Part shown: piece by piece, positions 11,556-23,936 of the stretch
How positions within the stretch are numbered: the first letter of the stretch is position 1
Layout: each line of letters starts with the position of its first letter
Origin: Lotus japonicus
Lineage: Eukaryota > Streptophyta > Magnoliopsida > Fabales > Fabaceae
Length of the DNA: 64,000 nt
Direction of reading: 5' to 3'
Assembly (NCBI RefSeq): GCF_012489685.1
Contig: NC_080043.1
Location: 57,806,289-57,870,288, forward strand
Translations under genes and position numbers: made by a program
The notes under the pieces: generated by a model
What the model saw: only the letters and a program-made list of their open reading frames with translations
Database searches by the model: none
Told to the model about the DNA's origin: nothing

Positions 11556-13261
11556 CATAATATAAAGTAGTATTAGCTTCCATTATTCCATTATAAACTT
11601 ATAATTTGTTTAATAAAAAATAAACTTGTAATTATGTTATGAAATTTAACTCTAGTGCTTTTAAAATTTAAAATTAGTATGTCAAAGAATACAAAGTACA
11701 AAGTAACATTGATTTACGTTAAAAAAAAGTAATATTAATTTCTACCGTTCTAGTTTAAATTTAAATTCATAAATTGCATAATATAAATTTAACATTAATT
11801 TCTATAAAAAAATATTTTTTGATATTTTTTATATTAAATTTCAAAAAATATTATGAAATTTAAATTTACTATTTGGACCCATGATAGTATTTTGTTATTA
11901 GTATATTATATGTAATAATTTATAAATGTTTATTATTAAATAATATTTACAATATTATTTTTTTCGTTCCATCGAAAAATAATACATACAATATTATATT
12001 TTATATATACAATTTAAAATTCTAAAAGCAATATCTTAAATTTTATATTGCCAAATTTTTATATCATCTAATCCAAAATGGTCGCTGAACAACTAGTATA
12101 AAAATCCTTTACACATACATCTATGATCTAACTAATTTCTGCCACATCAAAAATTTATTTTTATTAATTAAATTTGAAAATAAATTCAATCACTTGATTT
12201 TGTGTGACATAATGAGATTGTATATCAAGGTAAAACTTTTTTATTGTGACAGTTCATTTCCATTAATCTCATAATCAAATTATAAATGTTCATTTTGACG
12301 CAGATAGTTATAAATTCATTTTTAAAAATAATAATTTGTAAATTAAAATAATTTCGTTAAGAGAAAATAATTATAGATATATGTTATCTTGTTTCAATGT
12401 AAAATATGAATCAGGTACAAAAGTTAGGTGTCAATTTAAATCAGTATAGTTTGGAAAATAATAAGTTTATTTAGTGCAACACTCTAACTATTTCTCACTC
12501 TTTCATCAATTTGGTCATCCTCCTTTGTCCTGAGCATTTTATAATCATCAAGAAAGTAAAATAGAAGTAGATAACTATGTTCTTCTCTAAAAATAAATTA
12601 TGTGTGTTGTATTTTCTTATAGGGGAAGGTAATGTAACAAAATAAAATTAAAAAATTATATCATAAAAAACAAAGTGAGTAATTGAATAAAGTAAACGGA
12701 GTTGCTTAGCAGGGTTGAGAAAAAATTGTGAATTTCCCCGAACTGCACGTTGATAAACTTACTGCAACAAGAAGAATTGTCATCAACAGTCACATAAGTA
12801 AACCAGTGCCCAAGTATGTCAATGCTATCATGTGCCAATAAATTTAGACATCAGTTTTCATGTCCATTGATGAATGCATGTGTAAAATTACAAAGTTATT
12901 TGGTACATTTATCCAAAAAAAGTTGCTAATATTAAATACTTTAATCAATAAATATCACCATTTAATAAACAAAAGAATTGGATAAGTCAATTTGCCAATA
13001 ATTCAAAATTGAATTCTCAAATAGAGATACCCATGATGCACACATTACCTATCTTGCAGTAAGCATCAATAACAAACAAATAAAAACCCTATGTACACGT
13101 CATAATTTACTAAACAGGTCTGCTAACATGTCCCTTATATAATCCATTGAAAACTGAACTGCTACCGCGCTGCCAAACCACCATGAATCCATCCATTTTA
13201 GCCACCCATCTTCACTGTTTAGACTCAGTTAGACTTATTGACAAAAAAGAAAACTCAGTTA
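11556..13261. other. AT-rich intergenic stretch
   Basis: The DNA is very AT-rich and has many stops in every frame. I saw no gene, RNA gene, domain-bearing ORF or clear repeat boundary in it. Confidence 0.6.
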
Positions 13262-14510
13262 TGAAGGTGCGAAAAACACTAGAAAGGGGGGGGGGGGGGG
13301 TTTGAATAGAGTTTTTGAAGCACGGGTAAATTTTTAAGCTTTTTCAAAACTCAAGGATAAAAACTAAGTGCTGAATGATAGGAAGTAAAGCACGCAAGTA
13401 TTTTATCCTGGTTCACTTGAGATAAAAGCTCAAGCTAATCCAGTCCACCTGTGAAGGTGATTTCTTCCTTCTTCTGATGAAGGCAATCCACTAAAATCAA
13501 TGAGTGTTACAACTGCACTTTGCAACCTGCTAAGTGACTAACAATACACTGATTTTCATACTAGTATCCTCTTAAGAAGCTGATCTACCGATCCTCTTAA
13601 GACTAGCTAAAAACTGAATCAGCCTTGATTCAGTCCTCTCAAGATCCGACCAACCTTGGTCTCTTAAGGAACTTTACAATAAGATGTAAAAGGTTTCGGG
13701 TTTACAATGAGTGCTTCTGAAAAGCGAATGGTAAACTCAGATGTTTAAGAACAGTGAAGAAATATTGCTAAGAGATTGGTTTGTAAGTGTTGAATGATTT
13801 CAGCAAAGTTTCTTAACTTCTTTCTTCTTTCTTCAGCCTTTATATACTCCAAGACTTGTGATGTAGCCGTTGCTAGGGTTTTATCCGTTGGAGTGACAAT
13901 TCTGTAATATAAGACTGCTAGGCTGTACAAGGTAGGTGGCGGACAGACTGAGACTTGTACGACGTTGTACTGTGATAGCGACCTGTCCTTTCACCAGTTG
14001 ACTTGTGATCAAAAAGCTTCAGATGAACGTTGGTGAAGCTTCTGATCATCGTCAGATTGAAGCTTGGATTCTTCTGACCTTGCAACTTCTGCTTCTGAAC
14101 AAGTTCCTCAGAACTTCTGATCGTCAGAGCTAGAATAGCTTGGGTCTTCAGAACCAACTTCTTGCGAGTCTTCAGAACTTGAGTCTTCTGCTTCTGGACC
14201 GTTCCACTGGAACATCTGGTCTTCAGAACTTCTGACTTGAGTTCTTCAGAACTTCTTGAGAGCTTCCATCTTCAGAGCTTCTGAGGTATTTGCCACTGTT
14301 CAGAACGAACATGGTAGGTTAAAGAGCTCTCTTTTTAGTAACTCTTGGTTCTTCTTCTTCTGAACGAATAGGCTTGGGTCAGATTCAGAACCTGTTTGTC
14401 ACAACTTAAAAAGACAAACGTTAGGGTACCACAATTGTTCATCATCACAAACCTTAATTGTAATCATCAAAACATAGAGATGCAACCACTGATCAAACCT
14501 TGATCTTACA
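13262..14510 (-). repeat. 3' LTR of SIRE copy 3
   Basis: This 1,249-bp LTR is nearly identical to those at 30,924-32,164 and 45,682-46,906. The extra length includes a run of 15 G at 13,286-13,300, where the other copies have six or seven. Confidence 0.92.
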
Positions 14511-14511
14511 A

Positions 14512-14524
14512 TCTCCCCCTTTTT
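14512..14524 (-). other. Polypurine tract of SIRE copy 3
   Basis: The minus strand reads aaaaagggggaga just before the LTR. A second tract (aaaaagggggagt) lies near 15,007-15,019. Confidence 0.8.
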
Positions 14525-15154
14525 GATGATGACAAAACAAGTATTTTGATGAACAATTTTTACACAATAAACTGAATACACAAGAGAGAAAAGATCAGAG
14601 ATTAAACTTATCCTTGTGTAACGGTTTGCAATGCTCTTTCTGAATCTGAGTTAACATCTGATTCTGAGCTAGGGTCTTCCCCTGACTCCCCCTGAATCTA
14701 TGACTTGATGAATTTGTGAAGAATCTAGATTCGGAGTCTGGTTATGTGATTAGAATTTACGCTTGAAGAGATGTATACTCATCAGAAGTGATGGTTCAGA
14801 ACTTAGCGTATATCACATAGTAACATAGAGTCTTGTCTAGATATAATTGGAATAAGGCGTCAGAAGCAAGATTAGTTCAGAATATGACCAAAATGTATTC
14901 CTTATCTGAGACGCTTGACAATATCTATGTGCTACAAGTATTTGATACTTGTTCTCCTCTACTGGTTTTATATAGTATAAAAGTTTATCAAAACCAATTT
15001 TATGTACTCCCCCTTTTTGTCATAATCAAAAAGAGTGAAAAACAACACCAACAATAACAAGAACAATAACAAAGAGGTGATGCAAATAAGACACGTTATT
15101 ATTACGGAATGGAGAAGAAGTACAAAGGATCGAAAGGAAAGAACAAGAGTAATC

Positions 15155-15571
15155 CTAGATAAATAGGAAGGCTCGAGAATTCTTCATGGAGAGAAGTTGA
15201 AGGTGGAGGGGACGAATGTCCTGATCAATTGTGGCTAACAGAGTAGCCAGTTCTTCCTTCAAGGCAACGTGCTCCTGGACGGCCTCTTGATCCGCTTCAT
15301 CGTGATCTTCTTCATATTCCAGAAGCATGCAAATGCCCTGGAGCTGATCTTCAACGTCCTTCCGGCGAGTGGTCAGACGGAGGAGGTCATTCAGAACTGC
15401 TTGAAGGTTCTGAAGACAGTGAGTCTGATGAGAAGTGAGCCAGCATTTCAGAAGGGTCGCAATCTTCTCAAGAGCGTGAGAGATCTGAGAAGAAGATAGA
15501 TTGACACTCTATGGAAAGACTTGGTCGAATACCATAGTCTTGAGTTCAGATATCAAATTGACAGTAGTCAT
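15155..15571 (-). pseudogene. Small SIRE ORF (139-codon frame), copy 3, one stop
   Basis: This is homologous to 185-517. ATG at 15,571 and a terminal TAG at 15,155-15,157 give a 417-bp frame, interrupted by one internal stop (TAG at 15,511-15,509 where copies 1 and 2 have TGG, Trp). The rest stays open, with the same acidic Leu-rich character. No known family is recognised. Confidence 0.6.
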
Positions 15572-15820
15572 TTTGATTTGGAAAAGAGGAGAATAGATAT
15601 GAATGGAGGAGAATGGGATTGAATGGTGAGGGAGAAGATAAACGCAGTGAATATAAAGAAGAAAAGTAACAGAAAAACATGCATAAAACTTATCAATCAT
15701 AAAAGCATGTGAGTTACTAAATGGGCGGTGCATTGAATCAGAAAATAAGAAATTAACACAGTCAACATGAATTAAATTTAGTCATAACACATAAATGCAT
15801 GCATGATAGAAGTGAGGGAT

Positions 15821-16900
15821 TCAAGGCTTGGAAGTGGAGGGAAGGTTGTCCATTAGGTACTTCATGATTGCTTCCATTTTGCCTGAGGACTCTTGAATTT
15901 GCTTGCTTTGCTCATTCTGAACACGTCCTTGTTCCTCAACCATTTGAAATAACCTTTGCTGATCATTCTGAATTTTGTCAATCCGGGCAGCAAGAATTTC
16001 AACTTCTGGAGCTGGAGCAGAGGTAGGAACTTCTGGAGCTTGAGCATGAGGAGCAACTTCAGCATCTGATGACATTGCAATATCAACTTGAGTTGGCCCT
16101 TGCTTCTGAACTTCATCAGCATTTGCATCTTCCAGAATGACTATGCCGTCAGAGCTTTCTTCTGCAACCTCTGCTGAAGGCATCTCAGCATCCTCTGAGG
16201 TACATTCAGAGAGAACACATGGTCTTTCAGCCATAGCTCTTCTCCAGGGTTCACAAATCCCGTGCAGCACTCTCTGCCTTTGCTCATAGGCCCTCTCAGA
16301 TGCATCATGAACTCTTAGTCTTTTCTCCCTGCTTAGTTGCTTCTGAAGAGCATGAACTTTGCCTTCTGACCATCTTTCAAAGGCAGACCATAGACCATCA
16401 ACCAGAGAGGCGTCAAACTGATTATCAGTTACCTTATACAGCCAGTTCAGTCTTCTGGTGGCCTCTTCAGAGAACTCCTGAATGAGTTGAGTAAGACTCT
16501 GAGGATGGAAGGAGGTGGCCAGAGTCAGAATAGGCTGAGGAATTCTGGCAGCATTGGAGCTCGAAGCATTGGAGCTATCAGGTCTGAGTTGTTCTGAAGG
16601 TGTGGAATCAATCTCATGGTCCTTCTCTGTGCCTGAGTGATCTGATTCATCCATGTGCTCAGCTTCAGAGATTGTATCTGGCCTTTGCCTTGAGGTAACA
16701 GTCTTCTCAGGTGAGGTGAAACTCAGATCCTGTGAGTTGACTGCTGAGTAGTTGGATAAAGACACATAGGAGGTCTCAGCAGCATCTGGAAGCTGATCTT
16801 CAAAATTGGAAGCTATTTGTTGAAGGGGCTTCACATTGAAAGGCGGTACAAGGATCTGAACATCATCATCCTCTTTTTCTGTCTCAGCAGGGATCTCACC
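15821..16900 (-). pseudogene. SIRE env-like protein, C-terminal part
   Basis: A 337-codon frame from Met at 16,834, open upstream to the truncation point at 16,900, encodes the C-terminal part of the env-like ORF found after pol in Sireviruses. It is acidic and Ser/Glu-rich. It contains a Pro/Ala/Thr-rich linker (PEVPTSAPAPEVE) followed by a Gln/Glu-rich segment ending NLPSTSKP with heptad-like spacing, probably coiled coil. I see no membrane segment. It lacks the insertion that splits copy 2, so it shows the intact arrangement. Its function in retroelements is unproven, and an envelope role is only a hypothesis. Confidence 0.75.
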
Positions 16901-17471
16901 ATGTAATTTTATCTAAATATAATTTTTATTCATGACAAGTCAAAGAATTACTATTACTTGGTGACAGTAAATTAATAATGATGAAATGATTTACTGTGAA
17001 GAAGTTGATAAATTCCTGGTTCATGTGCTGATTTTCCTAAGTTTAAAATTATGCTGAGTAAGAAAAGGTCGTCAGGCATATGCATCTTGAAATTAAATGC
17101 TCACATATTGCTTCTTGAAGTATATACTTGATGCCAAATTGGAATGCTGTATTCCTTTTTTTTTGCTGAATATTAGAATGGATACTCAGAATATCCCTTT
17201 GAATAAAAAATACAAAGTTGTTAGCCCATGGGTGTTGTCCTTGGCTCCTTTTTATGAAACATTTGAACTATACCATTTTTTTATGCTTGGGCCCCATAAA
17301 TAATATAACTAGCATGATTATTCTTTTCAAGTGAGGAAAGCTCTTACCTCTTTCTAGTGAAAATTGCACAGTAAATGAAGCATCTTTTCATCCTCTTTAA
17401 AAACCTTTCAGCTTGCAAAAATCAGTTACTTGTTTTTAGTCTAGTATCTTAATAAGCTATTTTTCTTTTAG
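16901..17471. other. Non-element sequence upstream of the carbonic anhydrase relic
   Basis: This stretch is AT-rich and intron-like. No coding exon was recognised. Upstream exons of the carbonic anhydrase gene would be expected here but were not found, perhaps lost with the event that truncated SIRE copy 3. Confidence 0.4.
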
Positions 17472-17951
17472 ACAGAAAAGAGTTGGAGCATTTTCAAGCT
17501 CTTGCTAAAGCTCAACATCCAAAGGTGCTGATAACAAGAGGAATTGTGTTGTCCATTCAATTATTTGTTACATAACTATTCCCCCCTTTTCATTACATTT
17601 TAGCTTAATTTCTTTGGCTCATGTATGTTTACTGCTCCATGTTGTAATTCAACTAAGACATTGGTCTTAACTCTTAACTGATAAATCCAAGTACAGTTTT
17701 TAGTAATTGCTTGTGCAGACTCTAGGGTATGCCCCTCCAACATATCAGGATTCCAACCTTGAGAAGTATTCATGATACGTAACATCGCCAATCTTGTACC
17801 TGTGATGAAGGTATTTGCATAATTGCTTCTGGTTATTTTTCCTTATAACTATCACTAAGTGGCATTCAAACTATTCTTATTTGTTATTTCCCTTATCATT
17901 TTTCTCTTCTGTTGGAGGGCAGAATGGATCATCAGAGTGTAATGCTGCTCA
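17472..17951 (+). pseudogene. Beta-carbonic anhydrase pseudogene fragment (three exon remnants)
   Basis: Beta-carbonic anhydrases interconvert CO2 and bicarbonate using a zinc held by Cys-Asp-Arg and His-Cys motifs. Exon remnant A (17,472-17,524) reads KELEHFQALAKAQHPK, ending before GT. Exon B (17,697-17,810) follows a TTTTAGTACAG acceptor and reads LVIACADSRVCPSNISGFQP, then stop, then EVFMIRNIANLVPVMK before a GT donor. It includes the CxDSR zinc-binding motif. The stop (TGA, 17,760-17,762) replaces a conserved Gly codon (GGA), a one-base change. Exon C starts after GGGCAG at 17,923 (NGSSECNAA) and decays within about 30 bp. The later His-x-x-Cys exon was not found. Order and phase fit a genomic, intron-bearing relic, not a retrocopy. 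Family assignment rests on motif memory. Confidence 0.8.
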
Positions 17952-18419
17952 TTTATCTTTGTGGATGTAGTAGTGCTTCTGTTTTTTTTAGGCTTAATAT
18001 CATAAAATGACTTCCACTCTTTGAATGCAGGTGAATAAGGTGCTTCAGTTGGGCTGGTCTGCTTCAAATTTTTATTTTGGGGTCAGATGTTAATTCTTCA
18101 GGTATCATCTTTGTAACACGTTCAAGTGTGTAGCTATTTATAATAAACAAATAAGTTTTCATCTATCAAACAAAATAATGCTTGAATCTGAGCCTGCTAG
18201 TCTTCAAGCTTACCTATACTTGCAATAAATTTATAATCCATGTTTTTGCAATTTACTTGCTTATTGATGAATGCTTTGATTTAAGCTTGAATATGCTTGT
18301 AAATTGAGGATTCATTTACTGAACTGCTACTTATTGGTTGTTTATTGTATTTGTGTTAGAAACATGGATGTGCTTGAAAGTAAGAAATTGATGGATAATA
18401 GATTATACTGTGATACGCA

Positions 18420-18798
18420 GAAGAATTTCATATAGGAATTCATGAATTAGCGAGGGAACCAATCCGTCGCTAAATTAGCGAGGGATTTAGCGACGGAATT
18501 GGAATAAAAAAGTCAGGTAGTTAGCGACGGAATGTGATCCTTTAGCGACGGTTTGTACCGTCGCAAATAGCGACGGAATAAGAACTAATACGGCAAATGA
18601 TATAGCGACGGAATTAAATAAGTTAGCGACGGAATATTTCCGTCGCTATTAGCGACGGATTGAAGAATCCCTCGTTAAATATTTACCGACGCCACTTTGC
18701 ACGACGGATGCAGTTCCGTCGCTAAAAATTTAGCGACAAAATTTTCCTTATTTAGCGACGGATTTTGTCCCTCGCTAATTTGCTTTTTTTTAGTAGTG
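18420..18798. mobile_element. CACTA-type transposon end or short non-autonomous copy
   Basis: At least ten copies of AGCGACGGA or its reverse complement TCCGTCGCT lie in direct and inverted order between about 18,455 and 18,775. They form the subterminal repeat array expected for En/Spm (CACTA) elements. The right end reads TTTTTTTTAGTAGTG, the inverse of a CACTACTAAAAAA terminus. The left terminus is not clear, so the left boundary is approximate. Confidence 0.7.
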
Positions 18799-18876
18799 AA
18801 TCTTAGTATGTTGAGATGTCATTACTCATCAGTATTGTTACCTCTAGAATCATTCATAGCATATTGAAAGATTAAA

Positions 18877-18984
18877 ATGCTTGTCAGAGAAGGATCTTAC
18901 CAATTCCGCATTGTTTCTAATATCAATACTCTCTTCCACACTAACATTCCAGCAAGAAGTGTTAACGACCTTTTGGAACCTCAG
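18877..18984 (+). other. Exon-like segment of unknown gene
   Basis: A 36-codon open stretch (starting MLVREGSYQFRIV) ends exactly at a good splice donor (CAG/GTAAGC). Composition and the donor suggest a decayed or real exon, but I do not recognise the family and no partner exon was found. It could be chance. Confidence 0.25.
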
Positions 18985-19544
18985 GTAAGCTCCTTAGGCA
19001 TGCTTTTAACTTTTAACTTTTAACTAATGAAAGGACTTGAAGATTAGAGATAACCCTTATTTGCTGCTGATAGACTAGGTGTCAAGACTCTAATGACAAC
19101 ATTCAGTTGACCCTGCCTATATGCACACACTAAAATTGCTGCTTATTCATTTGCTTCATATCCCTTTGCTAGGGCAGAAGCTACAAGTGGAACTTTTGTC
19201 AGCATCAATTCCATTTCTCCCATTTGCATCAATATCATACAAGAAACTTTTCTCACATGAGAGGGGGGAGAGGTAGTTTGGTAATAAATACCTATGGTAA
19301 GAAAAACAAAACTGGTCCTTCCACAGTTTAAAATAATTAAAATCTTAACCTGGGAATGGCAAATTCAGAGCTCGCTAGTATAATCTCATGCCAAATAACC
19401 ACCCATTAGGATAAAGATGCAAACATATTCCTATATTTTTTTTACTTGAGTTACACAACACGTTTATTATGCAGATGCAGAATAAGTGAACAACTATATC
19501 TCGACATGAAAATAATACACACAAGTAAAAGCCTTTTCAATATA

Positions 19545-19581
<37 letters not shown>

Positions 19582-22500
19582 TACCAACACAACAATTGTA
19601 CTTGGGAAAATGGTATCTAGGAAACCATCTATTGAACATAGGTATCATGGCTATCTGCATCATTTACCAGCATTTTACATATCCAATGTTTAATTCAAAA
19701 AACTCATACTTCTGAACATAAAAAGAAATGTAATTGTTAAGAGTTTACTTCTACTATGCACTCTGTATTTTAGCAATTTTATCAACTAATTCACCTCAAA
19801 GTTCATGCTAATGGAGCTTAAGATATTCAGAAACACTGGCATTAAGATTAAACCATTACATGCATTAGTCAAGCAAAAAAAATCAAGTTAACCTCTCGAA
19901 TTCCTTCAAAAGACAAAACAGCACATGAAAGAAAAACCGATTAAGAAAATAAGTGGAACTGATCTCCAATAATATGATATATGTTTCAGTTCAGCTCATA
20001 CCAAACAAAATGTAGGAGGGGACCTGCTAAAGTGTAGGACTGGCTTAATTTTGAAGCATTCCTTGCCGACAACTCCGGAATCTAATTCCAATTTTACAGG
20101 GGTTCCAAATTCCTTGTACCGTGAAATAGTTAAATCACATGTTCGTAGAAGTGCATATACGCTTTGCTACACTCTGGAAATGAAACAACAAAACAAAATG
20201 ATGATATTAGATGATAAAAAAACCAAGATATAACTATAGAAAATTGTATAAGCATGTGAAATGATAGCAATGGGGATAAGCATGCGAAATGATAGCTGAA
20301 ATGTCTAAAACAAAGAACTGAATTATTGAAGCTTTTATATTTATAAAATTAATTGGTAACCATCATTGACATGAATGATTAAGGTCTTAATTACACAGCA
20401 ACATGGGGAAGGACAAGAACACATAGCCCCCACCAAGTCCTTTGTTTGATAACAGCATGTCAAACACCTTGAGAACATGTTAGCTTGCATTCAATTAGTT
20501 GACAAATTTAGTTGAATATTGATGACCACCATAGTACATATTTGGTTGTGCTTTCAACCACATTTTTTATGAGGAACTACAACTGGTAGCTTGAATTTGG
20601 ATACGAGTTCATGGCGATTAAACTGTTATCTTTCTCATAATCAATTATGAAATGTAGAAGCTAATATCACAAGAATTGATTTCTGACTGCAGAATCAATT
20701 GGATAAAGAATCCAAACATAAAGAAAAAAGTAATAAACATATGAAGGGGAGGAATTAACATAGGCCTCTAGTAATTTGAAAATCTAATGTACCATGGATG
20801 TTTTCTCAACCGGTTTGAATGTTGTGGGAGAAGATGCCAGTGGAAGAACCTAAGCAAGGGCCGGTTACTGTTATCTGGAACTGTTGTTGGATTAGGGGAG
20901 TCTTGAGCCTCAGGTTCTGGTACAGAACCATGATTTGTTTTTGCTTTTCTCTAAGTTTCCTCAATCAATCTTCTATACAACTTCTCCTTTACATCCCTCA
21001 AGAACTTGAATTTTGGAGGTGGTGAATTAGATCTAAATTTGTTGAGCTTAGACTCCACTGATGATCCAAAGAGAGGATTGAACCCTTGGTGCTTGAAAGA
21101 ATAAGACCATCCAAAGTACACTTCAATGGTGAGGAAAAAGTAAGATATCATGTCAAACCTACATGTCCAATTATTATAAGACCCTCACGCATGAAAATTT
21201 TTCAAAACCAGTAAAGACCAAAAACATATCTTATTTAAATCAGAAAATTTTACTGTATAAGGAACAGAAAATCAAGAAACTTTCTAAGAAACAAACCTCA
21301 AAAATCAAAAATCTATTCTCCTAAAACTTAGCATCTTCTCAACTTGTCAATCTTAGAAATCTCGAATGTTGTTTGCAGATACTAATACTTGGTTGCAAGT
21401 GTTCAAGGAACCACTTCATTTGCTCCTAAAATGCTACACCAGACACATCTAGAAACTCAAATAAATAAAAAACATAGTGTAAGCACTATGAGATCAGTAA
21501 TATTCAACAAAATGAAACTTTCCAAACCAACACACTCTAGCCATCCCTTTTACTTGTAGTAAGAGCATGTTGTAAAGAAATATGCAGACATGTGAAGCAG
21601 GAGCTTAGTATCACTCTCGGCTTCAAATTCAAAGAGCAAGTGCTTAGGTACATGACACTTTTTAATGTATAATAAAAAAATTGTATTCATGAAACTTAAT
21701 GTTGTCTGTTCAGATTACATATCTATTTTTCGTTATAATCCTTTACCTCCCATTTGTGTAAAAAAATAATAATTAATCATGACAATCAATCATTTCTCCA
21801 CCTAAATTATCTGATCTCCTCCTTTTCTCTATTGAAAACAGAAGTAAGATAATCTTTTATACACAAATAACTTTGGTTATTACACGTACTACATTAGGAG
21901 AATAAGAGTTTACAAACCAATCATATCATAACTACAAATACAAGCACATACCTGCCTCAGGAACTGAACGAACGCCCAGGGATGAGTAACCTCACAATCA
22001 AAGGACAATTTATAAGCATGGAGAATCACACAGCATGGAAAGAAGAATCCATGTCGAAACTGGAGAAAAATGGAGAAAACAAATTAATCAATACACACTA
22101 ACACAGAATAAATCAACAAATTAACACTCAACAGATTGGAGAAAACTGAAAAATAAACTGGAACTGGTTGAACACCCCACCCAGGCGTACAAACATACTC
22201 AGAACAGAGATAAATTTATAGGAGAAATTTGTTGCTTACAGGGAGAGGGGACCCAAGCTTGAAGAGTTATAGGATGCCCTTTCTTCGAGATCCTACAGAT
22301 GATGCCAAGCAAAAAAATGTCACACCTATGCCAATGACGCAATCTGTTGGACTGAATTTGCAACTGAACGAAGCTAGAGAATAGAGGAGGAAAATGAATA
22401 GCAGTAGGGAAGCAATAGCAAGGGAACGACGTCACACTGTTAGGCTGATGAGTGATGATGTGTGAGGATATGGGCCAAATATTGATTCAGATAAAAGCCC

Positions 22501-22947
22501 ATCTGTGGAAAAGTAAAATGTAGTTGCCCAAAAAAAAATGGTCCCGTGAACAGTAACAGAGATTTTGAAATTAAGGATAGAAGATCATGCTTTTTAATAA
22601 AGGTGTTTTTTTAATGTTAATAAAGTTATTTTCACAATAAAAAATTGTGAGACTTATATAAGTAGATAAATAATTTTTAAATAATAGGAGATGAAAATAT
22701 TAAATTAGTCTATTATTATTAATAAATCAATATTTGTAAGTCAATAGTCTATTTTACTATTTATGAATAATAATTTATTTTATTTTATTTAAATTAATTT
22801 TATTATAAATTATAAATTATATAATATTAAAATAAATTAATTTGGAGTTAGGATACTGAAAGAAAATATATAACTAATATCCTATCCTGTTCTATCCTAG
22901 CTCCCCCCAGGATAACTTTTACACATGATTGACAGGATATGATAGGA
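18985..22947. other. Gene-poor stretch with possible exon relics
   Basis: No complete gene was found. A minus-strand segment at about 20,760-21,151 is open apart from one TAG. It has protein-like composition (GFNPLFGSSVESKLNKFRS, then a Pro/Asn/Thr-rich stretch). A minus-strand segment near 21,950-22,065 reads into a GTATGT donor, and 22,199-22,435 holds a 78-codon frame. These could be exons of one decayed minus-strand gene, but no family was recognised. The rest is AT-rich. Confidence 0.3.
19547..19579. repeat. (AT)n microsatellite
   Basis: An uninterrupted AT dinucleotide run of about 16 units. Confidence 0.95.
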
Positions 22948-23091
22948 GACAGGATCAGGGGCGGAGCCACCGGGGTGGCTTACCAGTGCTCCGCAACCCC
23001 GGGAATTTTAAATTTTCATAGCGATACTATGTAAATTTTTTTCTAGCACCAGTAGAAAAGATAATATAATATAAAAGTTAGTAAGAATCAA

Positions 23092-23162
23092 AAGTCACTT
23101 GGTGGTCCAGTGGCAAGCGTTATTGCCTTCAATCAATGAGTCCCGCGTTCGAATCTTGATTT
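23092..23162 (+). other. tRNA-like relic within hAT element
   Basis: An A-box-like TGGTCCAGTGGCAAGCG is followed about 30 bp later by a B-box-like GCGTTCGAATC. A full acceptor stem is not evident, so it is not called as a functional tRNA. Confidence 0.4.
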
Positions 23163-23210
23163 CCCTGTTATTTTTTTTAACGAAAAAAAATATTGACAAC
23201 TGATTTGAAT

Positions 23211-23275
23211 GGGAGTCGAACCCATTCCCAAAACAATATTGTGAGAGTGAACTACCATTATACTAGGTGCAACTC
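23211..23275 (-). other. Second tRNA-like relic within hAT element, opposite strand
   Basis: The minus strand reads CTAGTATAATGGTAGTTC (A-box-like) and then GGGTTCGACTCCC (a good B box). It lies about 50 bp from the first relic, so the two face each other. No clear acceptor stem is present. Confidence 0.4.
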
Positions 23276-23936
23276 TTGAATTTCAAATGACGTTTTAAGT
23301 TATTTATACATCCAAATATTAACATCATTGATCATTATGATAAATATTTCATACTAATTATTATGTGTTATTTTCTATTGTTTTTTTAGATAACAAACAC
23401 AGTTTTTTGTTGGTATCTTTTATACTCAAACTAATTATATATTTCTTTTATTTAGAAAAAATATCAATTGAAAAAATTATATTTGATAAAATGTATAAAA
23501 TATTAGATTTCTGTGTGAAAAGTTTTGTAATTCTTGTGTTTCAACACAAAAGTGAAATAAAAAAGGTATCACATTTCTACATTTTCATTAATTACGTTTT
23601 CACACTCATAACATACTTTATTACGTTTACATGACTTTTTTAAAAAAGATAAAAACATATTAAGGTACATTTTTCTCCCTTAACATACTTAACGAAAAAT
23701 GTGATTCGTATCCAAACATACTCTGAATTCACAAGGAATTTTTTTTTAATAATTGTGAATGTTTGGATACACAATAAAAATCACGCTAAGGCAAAATGAT
23801 AGTTGACAAAAGAAATTTTACATTATTTTTGTCCACTATAATTTTTTTAAGTTTTACCAAGCATGCATATATAAATCATTTGTTTGATCTATAGTCCCCA
23901 CAGCGTGCAAATCCTGGCTACGCCCCTGGACAGGAT

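Larger units (their letters stand above)
13262..16900 (-). mobile_element. SIRE-type copia element (copy 3), 5'-truncated
   Basis: On the minus strand this runs from the C-terminal part of the env-like ORF through the small ORF, spaced polypurine tracts and a complete 3' LTR ending at 13,262. Alignment with copy 2 breaks sharply at 16,900: copy 2 continues into the Pro/Thr-rich env-like region at 38,575, whereas here unrelated AT-rich sequence begins. No gag, pol or 5' LTR remains. The five bases left of the LTR (agtta, 13,257-13,261) have no visible partner. Confidence 0.9.
22956..23928. mobile_element. Non-autonomous hAT-superfamily element (973 bp)
   Basis: The inverted termini are CAGGGGCGGAGCCACC and, at the other end, CAGGGGCGTAGCCAGG reversed. 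The element is flanked by perfect 8-bp duplications gacaggat (22,948-22,955 and 23,929-23,936). Length of duplication and the CAGGGGCGG terminus fit hAT. No transposase frame is present; the 89-codon frame at 23,365 is AT-driven and not protein-like. Two tRNA-like segments lie inside. The element sits within AGGATA-rich DNA that may itself be an older MITE. Confidence 0.88.

Noticed and set aside
23365..23634. 89-codon frame in the hAT element as a transposase remnant
   Set aside because: AT-driven Ile/Phe/Lys composition with no hAT dimerisation or catalytic motif.
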